The notes below the pieces were generated by a model that ran no database searches, was not told the DNA's origin, and was given only the letters and a program-made list of their open reading frames with translations. From an uncultured Clostridia bacterium (GTDB taxonomy: Bacteria > Bacillota > Clostridia > Oscillospirales > Acutalibacteraceae): DNA of 47,138 nt. Made by a program: the position numbers and the translations under genes. Positions 15,598 through 23,584 of the stretch are shown in pieces. The stretch lies in NCBI GenBank assembly GCA_945948515.1, contig CAMFBH010000013.1:1-47138 (forward strand), given 5' to 3'. Position 1 is the stretch's first letter, and the number at the start of each line of letters is the position of its first letter.

Positions 15598-16539
15598 TTC
15601 ACAGTAAACGGGGCTTGTTATTGCAAGCGGCTTTGAAAGTCCGTTTTCCTTGCACCAAAGCTCAGCTCTGTACCAGCAGCCTTTTTTTATTTCAAGGTGT
15701 ATATGCCTTTCGTCTGCGGCGGCTTCAACTATTGTTTTTCCGCCGTTGGTAACAATTTTGATTACAGGCTTTTCAAGTCTTTCTTCAACACTTTCGCGCG
15801 CGTGCAGGTCGGTGAAAAAGCTGAAAACAACATTTCCCGGTTTAATTGAATCGCCGATTTCAAAGGTTTTAAGCATTCTGTGTACTCTAAAGAAAAACTT
15901 AGGACCTGTGCTTACAACGCTTCTGCCGAGTCTAAGAGCGTTGAGTGCATCCTCTTCACAGGGAGCGGAGTCAAATTTAAGATAGGTGCATCCGAATTCT
16001 CCCTGCTTTTTATTTGAATGCCAGTCTCTGCCGTAGGTTGCGGCAAGCTTATATCCTTTATCAAGCAGCCTGTTCCAAAAGATAACTGCCGGCGCGTTTT
16101 CGTAGTTTTGGCTCCCGAAGGAGTCGTGCCATATCTCAATATAATCAATGTTTTCCCATTTGTTAACATTGAATTCCCATCTTCCGCCCGTGCACATAGG
16201 CGAGCCGAACTGCTTGGGATGAGCTATTCCTATAACGCCTCCGCTTTCCTTAACGCTTTGGGTTTTCATATCTATATTATCGGGAACTGCATCGCGCCAG
16301 TCAACAAATTTTTTCGCTCCGAGAACAAGCATATGACCGAAGTAGGTTGTCCACTCAATTCCCCGTATAGCCGGAATAATTGAATCGTCAAGCTCATTGC
16401 AGCCGCTTCTTGTGTTGTGGTCGGTGAGAGCGATTAGGGAAAGCCCGTTTTCCTTTGCGCTTTTTTGAAGCTCGTTAACCTCAAATCCGCCGTCCGAATG
16501 CTTGGTGTGGCAATGAAGCTCGCAGGCAAGATAACTCAT
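15595..16539 (-). CDS. PHP-domain metal-dependent phosphoesterase
   Basis: A 314-residue protein with the PHP opening CELHCHTKHSDGGF (H-x-H) and LIALTDHNT (DH), then IGIAHP, and later ATYGRDWHSN as the last metal site. The rest is a beta-rich domain. It resembles the CehA/McbA-like cytoplasmic PHP hydrolases; exact substrate unknown. Its ATG overlaps the TGA of the upstream 146-residue gene (ATGA), so both are one translational unit. No signal peptide. Confidence 0.85.
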   Translation of the reverse strand: MSYLACELHCHTKHSDGGFEVNELQKSAKENGLSLIALTDHNTRSGCNELDDSIIPAIRGIEWTTYFGHMLVLGAKKFVDWRDAVPDNIDMKTQSVKESGGVIGIAHPKQFGSPMCTGGRWEFNVNKWENIDYIEIWHDSFGSQNYENAPAVIFWNRLLDKGYKLAATYGRDWHSNKKQGEFGCTYLKFDSAPCEEDALNALRLGRSVVSTGPKFFFRVHRMLKTFEIGDSIKPGNVVFSFFTDLHARESVEERLEKPVIKIVTNGGKTIVEAAADERHIHLEIKKGCWYRAELWCKENGLSKPLAITSPVYCE

Positions 16540-16976
16540 TCTTCAGCACCTCCTTGAACCGTTAAACGATAATCAATATCGCAAACAGCGCAGTGAACAT
16601 TAAGAACAATTTTCCAAATTCCGCTGATAATTTCACAGCACTCAAACCCTTTTGATGATGCGCTTTTTGAAATCTCGTGGCGCTGAACATTCTGCGGTCT
16701 GTGGGCGCATCCGATGTAGCCCTCGGGTGAGTCAAGGCTGAGGGTTACAAGATTTGTTACAGGTAAAAATTCTTCAGCGCGTCTGTTTTTTATTTCGTAT
16801 TTTTCAAGAGCGTTTTGAATTATTGAAAGCGCGGCTTCTTCATCTTCAAGCGCTTTCGGAGAATATGAAAACTCAATTATCAGCTTGGAAATTCCTTTAG
16901 GCACGCTGAAGGAATGGGTAATATTTGATTTATCATTTTCAGGATTTATTTTTGAAGCTACATTTAGCAATTCCAT
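16536..16976 (-). CDS. uncharacterised 146-aa partner of the PHP protein
   Basis: Not recognised as a named family. ATG 16976 is chosen because GAGGGTG lies just before it; the frame upstream runs into the divergent promoters. The product is soluble, with beta-strand-like segments (LIIEFSYSPKAL, LVTLSLDSPEGYIGCAH, IWKIVLNVHCAVC) and four Cys in the second half. It looks like a small beta-sandwich that accompanies PHP hydrolases of this type. Four-base overlap with the PHP gene implies a joint function. Confidence 0.7.
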   Translation of the reverse strand: MELLNVASKINPENDKSNITHSFSVPKGISKLIIEFSYSPKALEDEEAALSIIQNALEKYEIKNRRAEEFLPVTNLVTLSLDSPEGYIGCAHRPQNVQRHEISKSASSKGFECCEIISGIWKIVLNVHCAVCDIDYRLTVQGGAEE

Positions 16977-16997
16977 TTTTACACCCTCTCTGAAAAT

Positions 16998-17055
16998 ATT
17001 ATAAAATTTTTTGATGAAAAAAGCAATTGTAAGACAATTCTTTTTTTGATATAAT
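16998..17055. promoter_or_regulatory. back-to-back divergent promoters
   Basis: Minus: TTGCTT (17026-17021), 17 bases, TATAAT (17003-16998). Plus: TTGTAA (17027-17032), 17 bases, TATAAT (17050-17055). The two -35 boxes touch, so the PHP operon and the phospholipase gene probably compete for polymerase. Confidence 0.65.
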
Positions 17056-17072
17056 TTATTCAGGTGATTAAA

Positions 17073-17966
17073 ATGGATTTTAAAACAAAAAACTGGATGA
17101 GTCATGTCAGCGATGACAAATGTTTGCTTGAATTGAATATTCCCGGCACTCATGACTGCGTTACGCAGTATGTTCAGCTTTCTTATTTTGCAAAATGCCA
17201 AAGCAAAAATATTTATGAACAGCTTATGTGCGGTGCAAGAGCGCTTGATATCCGTGTTGAGAGCAGGGGAGATAAGCTTAAGATGGTTCACGGAATAACA
17301 AAGGCGTTTAATACTCCCTCGCATTTTTCAAGGCAGATGGATTTGGAGGATGTTCTTTCCCATTGTTACAGATTTTTAAGCGAGAACAAAAGCGAGGCAA
17401 TTGTTTTTCAGTTTAAAAACGATTCAAGAAAGGAAGAGGAGCACTGCTTTGACTTGCTTTTCAGAAACTATATTTCTAAGAACCCATCTTTTTGGTTTTG
17501 TGAAAACAGAATTCCGAAAATGAGTGAAGTGAGGGGAAGAATTTTTCTTATAAGACGATGTAATGCGGATTTTTTATCAAAAGCCTATGAAATTGATAAC
17601 AGCGGTCTTGATTTTTCCTCTTGGGAGGAGCAGATAACAGCAGAGCCTAATGCTCTTGCTTTAAAAACAGGCAATAAAAATGCCGATGAGTTTGTTATAA
17701 TGGATAGGTTTAAATATAAGCCCGAGCCTCATTGGCTTCAGGCAGTTAAGCCGTTCTTTGATGGCTGTGATAAATTCAGCGGTGTTTATAAGATAAACTA
17801 TCTTTCAACGGCAGGCGGTCTTAAAGGACCCGAAAGAAATGCTAAATACACAAATAAAGAGTTTATGAAATATGAGCTTTCGCGCGAAAAATACTACGGA
17901 TGCGTTTATATGGATTTTATTAACGAAGATATTTCAAGAAAGATTATAGAAACTAATTTTTCCTGA
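17073..17966 (+). CDS. phosphatidylinositol-specific phospholipase C, X-domain protein
   Basis: A 297-residue single-domain PI-PLC-X protein. The first catalytic His is in NIPGTHDC, followed by ARALDIRV with the Arg/Asp pair, the second His in KMVHGI, the AIVFQFKND strand and a closing VYMDFIN. ATG 17073 follows AGGTG by 6 bases; the GTG at 17064 lies inside the ribosome-binding site. There is no signal peptide, unlike secreted bacterial PI-PLCs, so a cytoplasmic role on inositol or glycerophospho compounds is possible. It is divergent from the PHP operon. Confidence 0.83.
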   Translation: MDFKTKNWMSHVSDDKCLLELNIPGTHDCVTQYVQLSYFAKCQSKNIYEQLMCGARALDIRVESRGDKLKMVHGITKAFNTPSHFSRQMDLEDVLSHCYRFLSENKSEAIVFQFKNDSRKEEEHCFDLLFRNYISKNPSFWFCENRIPKMSEVRGRIFLIRRCNADFLSKAYEIDNSGLDFSSWEEQITAEPNALALKTGNKNADEFVIMDRFKYKPEPHWLQAVKPFFDGCDKFSGVYKINYLSTAGGLKGPERNAKYTNKEFMKYELSREKYYGCVYMDFINEDISRKIIETNFS

Positions 17967-17970
17967 ATTG

Positions 17971-17999
17971 TTGACAACTCTTTTTTCATATGCTATACT
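17971..17999 (+). promoter_or_regulatory. promoter of the 40-codon peptide gene and ABC operon
   Basis: TTGACA (17971-17976), 17 bases, TATACT (17994-17999), near-consensus. It precedes the peptide gene by about 40 bases of leader. Confidence 0.8.
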
Positions 18000-18046
18000 T
18001 AGCAAAATTTGCAAATTTTAATTTTTCAGAAAAGGAGGCGAACATA

Positions 18047-18169
18047 ATGACTAAAAAGAGATATTCACTCGATAAGCATAATTTGAATTATAATTTTAAA
18101 TCAAAATCTGAAATCTCGGTAATTTTCGCCTCAGGTATTAAAAAGTGTTCGCCTGTTTTTGGTGCGTAA
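18047..18169 (+). CDS. 40-aa leader peptide or exported peptide precursor upstream of ABC pair
   Basis: ATG 18047 has AAAGGAGG upstream. The product MTKKRYSLDKHNLNYNFKSK continues with about 20 residues and ends GIKKCSPVFGA. It is basic with one Cys, and has no transmembrane segment or double-Gly leader. It has its own promoter and is followed by an intrinsic terminator before two ABC half-transporters. This layout matches the translated leader (BmrB-type) of heterodimeric multidrug exporters; an unmodified exported peptide is the alternative. No peptide-modification enzyme lies beside it. Confidence 0.7.
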   Translation: MTKKRYSLDKHNLNYNFKSKSEISVIFASGIKKCSPVFGA

Positions 18170-18183
18170 TAACGCTTTTATTT

Positions 18184-18217
18184 GCCTTCGGCTGATTATG
18201 CCGAAGGCTATTTTTTT
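18184..18217 (+). terminator. intrinsic terminator between peptide gene and ABC pair
   Basis: GCCTTCGGC (18184-18192) pairs with GCCGAAGGC (18200-18208) around a 7-base loop, followed by TATTTTTTT. No separate promoter is obvious between it and the ABC genes, so those depend on read-through. Confidence 0.88.
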
Positions 18218-18263
18218 ACGCAAAATCGGGCGTTGATTAACAAAATGAAAAAGGAGGATGAAA

Positions 18264-20090
18264 ATGGGCTGGATACCCGTTCATGAGGATGTTAAGGTAA
18301 ATGTTTTCAAAAATATTATGTATGCTTTAAAAATTCTCTTTAAAGCCGACAAGCCATTCATCATTTGGCTTATTATTTCACAGTGTGCGTACATAGTTTT
18401 TGATTTGTTTTTTCAAAGCGTTTTGTTTCTTAAGGTTCTTTTAGGAATAATTGAAGGAAATCAAAGCTTTTCATATTATGTTAAGGCTCTTCTTGCGTTT
18501 TTTGCAATAGGCATTTTAAATGAGTTAATATCCGTTTTCAGTGATTATTCGGGGCTTGTTGCTCAAAAAAGAGTTTTTAAAGCGGTAAACAATATGATTT
18601 TTGAAAAGGCCGCAGAGGTTGATATAAGCTGCTATGAGGACCCCGAGTTTTACGATAAGTATCAGCGCGCAACAGAAATATTAACCGGCGGATATTTTAT
18701 TGCATTCGGATATAATTTTGCGGCGGTAATAGGAAGCATTGTTGCGCTTGTTTCGGTAATAGGAATAGTGCTTTCAATAGATAAGGCGTATCTTATTTTT
18801 CTGCTTCCGTGCGCCTTTGTTTTTGTTGTTGAGCTGTTTAAAAGCAAGCTTGTTTATCAAAGAGATTTAAAAATGACAACAAACAACCGAGTAAAAGCAT
18901 ATGCACAGAGAACGCTCTTTTTAAAGGACTATTCAAAGGATATAAGAACATCAAATGTTTTTTCTGTTATTAAGAGAAGATTTGACAGAGCGGTTGAATC
19001 CAATGTTATTATTTTGAAAAGCTACGGAATAAAGCTGTTTATTTACAGTATGGTTAGCTCAATTCTTGCTGAGTTTATTCCGATTGTAGGAACATATGCG
19101 TTTGCCGGCTATCAGTTTATAGTAACTAAAACTCTTGCCGTTTCCGGCTTTTCCGTTGTTCTTTCTTCAATAAACTCGGTTAGCGAAACAAGCGAAAGAA
19201 TTGCAAATGCGTTCTCGGAGCTTTCAGCCGTTGCGCTGTATTTCCAAAATCTTCACGATTTTTTTGATTATGAATCAAAGGTTAAGCCGGGAAAAAGAAA
19301 GGCGGAGGAATTTGAGAGCATTGAATTTAAAAATGTTTATTTCAAATATCCCGGTGCAGAAAACTACTCACTTCAAAATCTTAATTTAAAAATAGAAAAA
19401 GGGCAAACTGCGGCGATTGTAGGAGTGAACGGCGCAGGAAAAACAACTTTTGTTAAGCTTCTTCTCCGCTTTTATGATGTTACAGAAGGCGAAATTCTTT
19501 ATAACGGAATAAATATTAAAGAGTTTGAGCCTGAAAGCCTGAGAAGTAGGTTTGCAACCGTTTTTCAGGATTGTAAAAACTTTGCTCTTTCGGTTAATGA
19601 AAATGTTATTTGCAGAAATTGTTCAAATGAGGATAAGGCGGTTGCCGAAAAAGCGCTTCGCCAAAGCGGAGCATGGGATAAGGTTTCAAGCATGCCCGAC
19701 GGAGCGGATACTGTTTTAACCCGTGAGTTTGATGAAAACGGAGCAGGTCTTTCGGGAGGCGAGTCGCAGAAGGTTGCTATTGCAAGAATGTTTGCAAGGG
19801 ATTTTGATATTGCGCTTCTCGATGAGCCGTCGTCCGCTCTTGACCCTATTGCAGAATATAAGATGTATGAAAATCTTATTGAAGCAACAAAGAATAAAAC
19901 CGTTGTTTATATTTCCCATAGGCTTTCAAGCGCAGTTCTTTCAGATAAAATTTTCGTTCTGGGAGGGGGAACTGTTCTTGAAAGCGGAAGCCACAGCGAG
20001 CTGATGGCCGACGGGGGAGAGTATGCAAAAATGTTTGAGGTTCAGGCTTCAAGCTATAAAAAGGAGGGTGATACCATTGAAGAAGAATAA
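18264..20090 (+). CDS. ABC exporter half-transporter, ATP-binding/permease
   Basis: A 608-residue half-exporter. The start at ATG 18264 (MGWIPVHED) is chosen because AGGAGG lies 6 bases upstream; the ATG at 18258 is too close. Membrane segments span about 30-310. The ATPase domain has Walker A GVNGAGKTT, Q-loop VFQDCKN, signature LSGGESQK, Walker B IALLDEPSSALDP and H-loop ISHRLSS, all intact. It pairs with the next gene, which overlaps it by 14 bases, as a heterodimer. Substrate unknown; a translated leader and terminator upstream suggest induction by translation stress, as for drug exporters. Confidence 0.9.
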   Translation: MGWIPVHEDVKVNVFKNIMYALKILFKADKPFIIWLIISQCAYIVFDLFFQSVLFLKVLLGIIEGNQSFSYYVKALLAFFAIGILNELISVFSDYSGLVAQKRVFKAVNNMIFEKAAEVDISCYEDPEFYDKYQRATEILTGGYFIAFGYNFAAVIGSIVALVSVIGIVLSIDKAYLIFLLPCAFVFVVELFKSKLVYQRDLKMTTNNRVKAYAQRTLFLKDYSKDIRTSNVFSVIKRRFDRAVESNVIILKSYGIKLFIYSMVSSILAEFIPIVGTYAFAGYQFIVTKTLAVSGFSVVLSSINSVSETSERIANAFSELSAVALYFQNLHDFFDYESKVKPGKRKAEEFESIEFKNVYFKYPGAENYSLQNLNLKIEKGQTAAIVGVNGAGKTTFVKLLLRFYDVTEGEILYNGINIKEFEPESLRSRFATVFQDCKNFALSVNENVICRNCSNEDKAVAEKALRQSGAWDKVSSMPDGADTVLTREFDENGAGLSGGESQKVAIARMFARDFDIALLDEPSSALDPIAEYKMYENLIEATKNKTVVYISHRLSSAVLSDKIFVLGGGTVLESGSHSELMADGGEYAKMFEVQASSYKKEGDTIEEE

Positions 20091-21870
20091 AGAGCCTTCC
20101 ATGATTGAAAACATATTCTATTTTCTTAAAATTCTGTTTAAAATATCACCGCTTCTTGTTATCGGAGAGTGCCTGTGGGGAGTTCTTCTCAAGCTTCCGA
20201 CAAGGCTTGTTTCGGTTGTTGGTGTTAAATATGTTATTGACACAATGCAAAACGGAGGCGACAGCAGAAAAATTATTATCGCAATAGTTGTTATTGCCGC
20301 CGTGCTGCTTTTCAGCCGTGTTCTCTGTTGGCTTTTCAGAGAGTTCTTTTGGAACACGGAAAAGGAGAGGGCAAATGCTCGGCTGAGTACAAAGTTTTAC
20401 AATAAAGCAAAATCTCTTGATTTGGAATCGTACGATAATCCGCATTTCTACAACAGCTTTATTCTTGCAATTGAAGCGTCAACGGGCAATATGAATAACA
20501 TGCTGAATATGGTTAGAAACTATGTTGGAGAAATCGTTTCGCTGATAACCGTTTGCTCAATCATTTTCGCAATGGATCCGATTTGCCTTTTGATAATCGG
20601 AGCAACAGTTGTAATTTTCACCCCGATAAGCAAAAAAATAGGAAACCTTCAAATTGAGCGCCGTGTTGAAAATAACAGACTCCACAGAAGAGCGGATTAT
20701 TTTGCGAGAGTTTTCTATCTTCAGGATTATGCAAAGGAAGTTAGAATGAACGGTATAAAGCCAATTCTTATTGAAAGATATAACGAGGCGGCTGATGAGG
20801 TTACGGAAAATCAAAGAAAATATGTGAGAAAAATTGATTTTCTCTACTTTTTCCAGGAAGCGGGAGTTCAGGTTGCAGGCTTTATGCTTGTGCTTCCTCT
20901 TTACCTCGGATACTGTGTTTTGAAAACAAAAACTCTCGGAGCGGGAGATTTTGTTGCAACCTTCAACGGTGCATATTCAATAGCTTCATCGTTTTCATTT
21001 TTAACTGTTTATGTTACAAGGAATTTCTCAGAGCAAGCCAAAATGATTAATAAGTTCAGAGAATTTCTTTCAACGAAAAATAATATTCATGACGGTGAGC
21101 ACATCGCTCCTGATAAAGAAAGGCAGGAGATAGAATTGAAAAATGTAAGCTTCACCTATCCCGGAAACAGCGCTCCAACTCTGAAAAACATAAGCATGAA
21201 AATCAAGCCGGGCGAAAAAATTGCACTTGTAGGATATAACGGTGCAGGAAAAACAACCCTCACCAATTTACTTTTAAGGCTTTATGATGTGAGCGAGGGC
21301 GAAATTTTAATAGGCGGAAGAAATATCAAGGATGAAACCATTGAAAGCCACAGAAATCGCTTTGCGGCGGTGTTTCAGGACTTTCAGCTCTTTGCCTGTG
21401 AGCTCGGTGAGAATGTTGCGCTCAGCCCCGATTATGATGAGGTAAGAGTCAGCCGTGCATTGAAAAACAGCGGATTTACAAAGAAAATGAAAAATTCCGT
21501 TCAAACCGAGCTTCTCAGAGAATTTGACGATAACGGTGTTATGCTTTCGGGCGGAGAGGCGCAGAAAGTTGCGGTTTCAAGAGCCTTCTATAAGGATTGT
21601 CCGTATGTTATTATGGATGAACCATCGGCGAATCTTGACCCGCTTGCAGAGTATAATTTGAATGTTGCAATGACCGAAGCGGCGGAAAACAAAACGGTAA
21701 TTTTTATTTCGCACAGGCTTTCAACAACGCGCCATGCCGATCGTATTTATGTTATGGAAAACGGCGAGATTGTTGAATGCGGTAGCCATGATGAATTGAT
21801 GGAAGCAAACGGAAAATATGCATATATGTTCAATCTTCAGGCTGAAAAATATCAAAACAGCAATGTATAA
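20077..21870 (+). CDS. ABC exporter half-transporter, ATP-binding/permease
   Basis: A 597-residue half-exporter. I choose the TTG at 20077 (LKKNKEPSMIENIF) since AGGAGGGTG stands 9 bases before it; ATG 20101 is the fallback. Membrane segments lie at about 20-300. Walker A GYNGAGKTT, Q-loop VFQDFQL, signature LSGGEAQK, Walker B VIMDEPSANLDP and H-loop ISHRLSTTR are complete, so both halves of the pair look ATPase-competent. Overlapping start implies coupled translation with the first half. A terminator follows at once. Confidence 0.9.
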   Translation: MKKNKEPSMIENIFYFLKILFKISPLLVIGECLWGVLLKLPTRLVSVVGVKYVIDTMQNGGDSRKIIIAIVVIAAVLLFSRVLCWLFREFFWNTEKERANARLSTKFYNKAKSLDLESYDNPHFYNSFILAIEASTGNMNNMLNMVRNYVGEIVSLITVCSIIFAMDPICLLIIGATVVIFTPISKKIGNLQIERRVENNRLHRRADYFARVFYLQDYAKEVRMNGIKPILIERYNEAADEVTENQRKYVRKIDFLYFFQEAGVQVAGFMLVLPLYLGYCVLKTKTLGAGDFVATFNGAYSIASSFSFLTVYVTRNFSEQAKMINKFREFLSTKNNIHDGEHIAPDKERQEIELKNVSFTYPGNSAPTLKNISMKIKPGEKIALVGYNGAGKTTLTNLLLRLYDVSEGEILIGGRNIKDETIESHRNRFAAVFQDFQLFACELGENVALSPDYDEVRVSRALKNSGFTKKMKNSVQTELLREFDDNGVMLSGGEAQKVAVSRAFYKDCPYVIMDEPSANLDPLAEYNLNVAMTEAAENKTVIFISHRLSTTRHADRIYVMENGEIVECGSHDELMEANGKYAYMFNLQAEKYQNSNV

Positions 21871-21873
21871 AAG

Positions 21874-21905
21874 CAACGCTCGGAATTTATTTCCGAGCGT
21901 TGTTT
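21874..21905. terminator. terminator after the ABC pair, shared with the HD gene
   Basis: CAACGCTCGGAA (21874-21885) pairs with TTCCGAGCGTTG (21891-21902), then TTTATT. It overlaps the end of the converging HD gene. Confidence 0.8.
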
Positions 21906-22503
21906 ATTGGCTTTCTTTATCATTTATAATCTGCTTTTCGATATGCGGTTTTATTAGCTGCTCGAATTGATAATTCCACAGCGTTTTTGAGCCGCGTGCT
22001 GTTTTGGAATTTCTTTTGAGCACTTGACTGAGACGAATTTTGTTTTCCTCCCACAGCCTTCCGTTTGTTAAATGATTCAGAAGATTGGGTTGAACATTAT
22101 CCATTGCTCTTGCAAATTTTGATTCGGGTGTTTCGCTCTCCTCAAATTCATGCCAAAGGGAATAAAAATCCTCTGCCTGATCATCCGGAAGAAGATGAAA
22201 AATTCTCTTTGCCGCCTTTTCCTCTCGTTCAGCCTGAGTTTTTATACCTTCTTCATCATAGGCGTATGTATCCCCGGCATCAATTTCAACAATATCGTGA
22301 ATTAAAATCATTTTAACTGTTTTGAGAACATCTATTTTTTCATTTGAATACTCGCTTAAAATAATTGCCATAAGAGCGGCATGCCACGCGTGCTCCGAAT
22401 CGTTCTCAACGCGGGAACCGTCGGATAAATAGGTTCTTCTGTTTATTTTCTTTTCCTTGTCTATTTCGGCAATAAATTCAAATTGCTTCTCGATTCTATC
22501 CAT
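21904..22503 (-). CDS. HD-domain hydrolase (YfbR/5'-nucleotidase-like)
   Basis: A 199-residue HD phosphohydrolase. Metal ligands are seen in NDSEHAWHAALMA (His), ILIHDIVEIDAGD (His-Asp) and FARAMDNVQPNLLN (Asp), the order of the YfbR-like HD group that removes phosphate from nucleoside monophosphates. ATG 22503 (MDRIEKQFEF) is chosen; the frame continues upstream through a terminator, which is not translated sensibly. The ribosome-binding site is weak. It lies after the GGGtGRT gene with only a hairpin between. Confidence 0.8.
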   Translation of the reverse strand: MDRIEKQFEFIAEIDKEKKINRRTYLSDGSRVENDSEHAWHAALMAIILSEYSNEKIDVLKTVKMILIHDIVEIDAGDTYAYDEEGIKTQAEREEKAAKRIFHLLPDDQAEDFYSLWHEFEESETPESKFARAMDNVQPNLLNHLTNGRLWEENKIRLSQVLKRNSKTARGSKTLWNYQFEQLIKPHIEKQIINDKESQ

Positions 22504-22518
22504 ATTTTCACCAATATT

Positions 22519-22549
22519 AAAAGCCGCTTCATTTGAAACGGCTTTTTTT
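22519..22549. terminator. hairpin between GGGtGRT and HD genes
   Basis: AAAAGCCG (22519-22526) pairs with CGGCTTTT (22539-22546). T-runs follow on both strands, so partial termination of the GGGtGRT transcript is likely. Confidence 0.65.
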
Positions 22550-22558
22550 AATAAAAAC

Positions 22559-23566
22559 TTATTTGGTTGCTTCTGCAACTGCAACTGCGCAAGCAACTGT
22601 TGCACCGACCATTGGGTTGTTACCCATTCCGATAAGTCCCATCATTTCAACATGAGCCGGAACAGATGAAGAACCTGCGAACTGAGCGTCACCGTGCATA
22701 CGACCCATTGAGTCTGTAAGACCATAGGAAGCGGGACCGGCAGCCATGTTGTCGGGATGAAGTGTACGACCTGTGCCGCCGCCCGATGCAACTGAGAAGT
22801 AGGTTCTGTTGTTCTCGCCGCACCACTTTTTGTAGGTGCCTGCAACAAGGTGCTGGAAGCGGGTGGGATTTGTTGAGTTACCTGTGATAGAAACATCAAC
22901 GCTCTCGTGCTTCATGATTGCAACGCCTTCAAGAACATCGTTTGCACCGTAGCATTTAACTGCTGCTCTTTCGCCTTTTGAGAAAGCCTTTTCTTCAACA
23001 ATCTTAAGCTCGCCTGTGTAGAAATCATAGTCTGTTTTAACATAGGTGAAGCCGTTAATTCTTGAAATGATATAAGCAGCATCTTTGCCGAGACCGTTAA
23101 GAATAACCTTAAGGGGCTCTTTACGAACCTTGTTAGCTGTGCGGGCAATACCGATTGCACCCTCAGCAGCTGCAAAGGATTCGTGACCTGCAAGGAATGC
23201 AAAGCATTTTGTTTCTTCCATAAGAAGCTTAGCGCCGAGATTACCGTGGCCGAGACCTACATTTCTCTGCTCAGCAACAGAGCCGGGAATACAGAAAGCC
23301 TGAAGACCGATACCGATTGCAGCGGCAGCCTCACTTGCTGATTTAACTTCTTTTTTGAGTGCAACAGCAACGCCGAGAGTGTAAGCCCAGCTTGCATTCT
23401 CGAATGCGATGGGCTGAACGCCCTTAACGATTGCATCAACATCAATGCCCTTTGAAAGGCATAAATCTCTTGCTTCTTCAAGACTCGAAAGACCATATTC
23501 AGCAAGACACTTTTCAATTTTGGCAATTCTTCTTTCCTTGCCTTCAAATTTTACATCGTTTGCCAT
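22559..23566 (-). CDS. GGGtGRT-family protein
   Basis: A 335-residue member of the GGGtGRT family, named for the motif seen here as ASGGGTGRTLHPDNMAAGPA (about 260-280). The surrounding PASYGLTDSMGRMHGDAQF and the Gly/Ala-rich C-terminus GMGNNPMVGATVACAVAVAE are also typical. Function is not established; the gene usually stands beside an iron-sulfur scaffold-like gene, as here, 18 bases downstream of it. AGGAGGAC precedes ATG 23566. No damage is seen. Confidence 0.92.
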   Translation of the reverse strand: MANDVKFEGKERRIAKIEKCLAEYGLSSLEEARDLCLSKGIDVDAIVKGVQPIAFENASWAYTLGVAVALKKEVKSASEAAAAIGIGLQAFCIPGSVAEQRNVGLGHGNLGAKLLMEETKCFAFLAGHESFAAAEGAIGIARTANKVRKEPLKVILNGLGKDAAYIISRINGFTYVKTDYDFYTGELKIVEEKAFSKGERAAVKCYGANDVLEGVAIMKHESVDVSITGNSTNPTRFQHLVAGTYKKWCGENNRTYFSVASGGGTGRTLHPDNMAAGPASYGLTDSMGRMHGDAQFAGSSSVPAHVEMMGLIGMGNNPMVGATVACAVAVAEATK

Positions 23567-23584
23567 TTTACTGTCCTCCTTATC

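Larger units (their letters stand above)
18034..18217 (+). promoter_or_regulatory. probable ribosome-mediated attenuator of the ABC pair
   Basis: The ribosome-binding segment GGAGGCGAAC (18034-18043) is complementary to three downstream places. GAGGCGAA pairs with TTCGCCTC (18125-18132) and AGGCGAAC with GTTCGCCT (18147-18154), both within the peptide gene. GGAGGCGAA pairs, with G-U pairs, with TTTGCCTTC (18181-18189), which overlaps the terminator's left arm. These pairings exclude one another, so ribosome position on the peptide gene could decide whether the terminator forms. Confidence 0.6.

Noticed and set aside
18047-18169. Lanthipeptide, sactipeptide or AgrD-type precursor
   Set aside because: No LanM/LanB, radical-SAM or AgrB gene adjoins, there is one Cys only, and no double-Gly leader; the PqqD-like gene is 6.3 kb away in its own unit.
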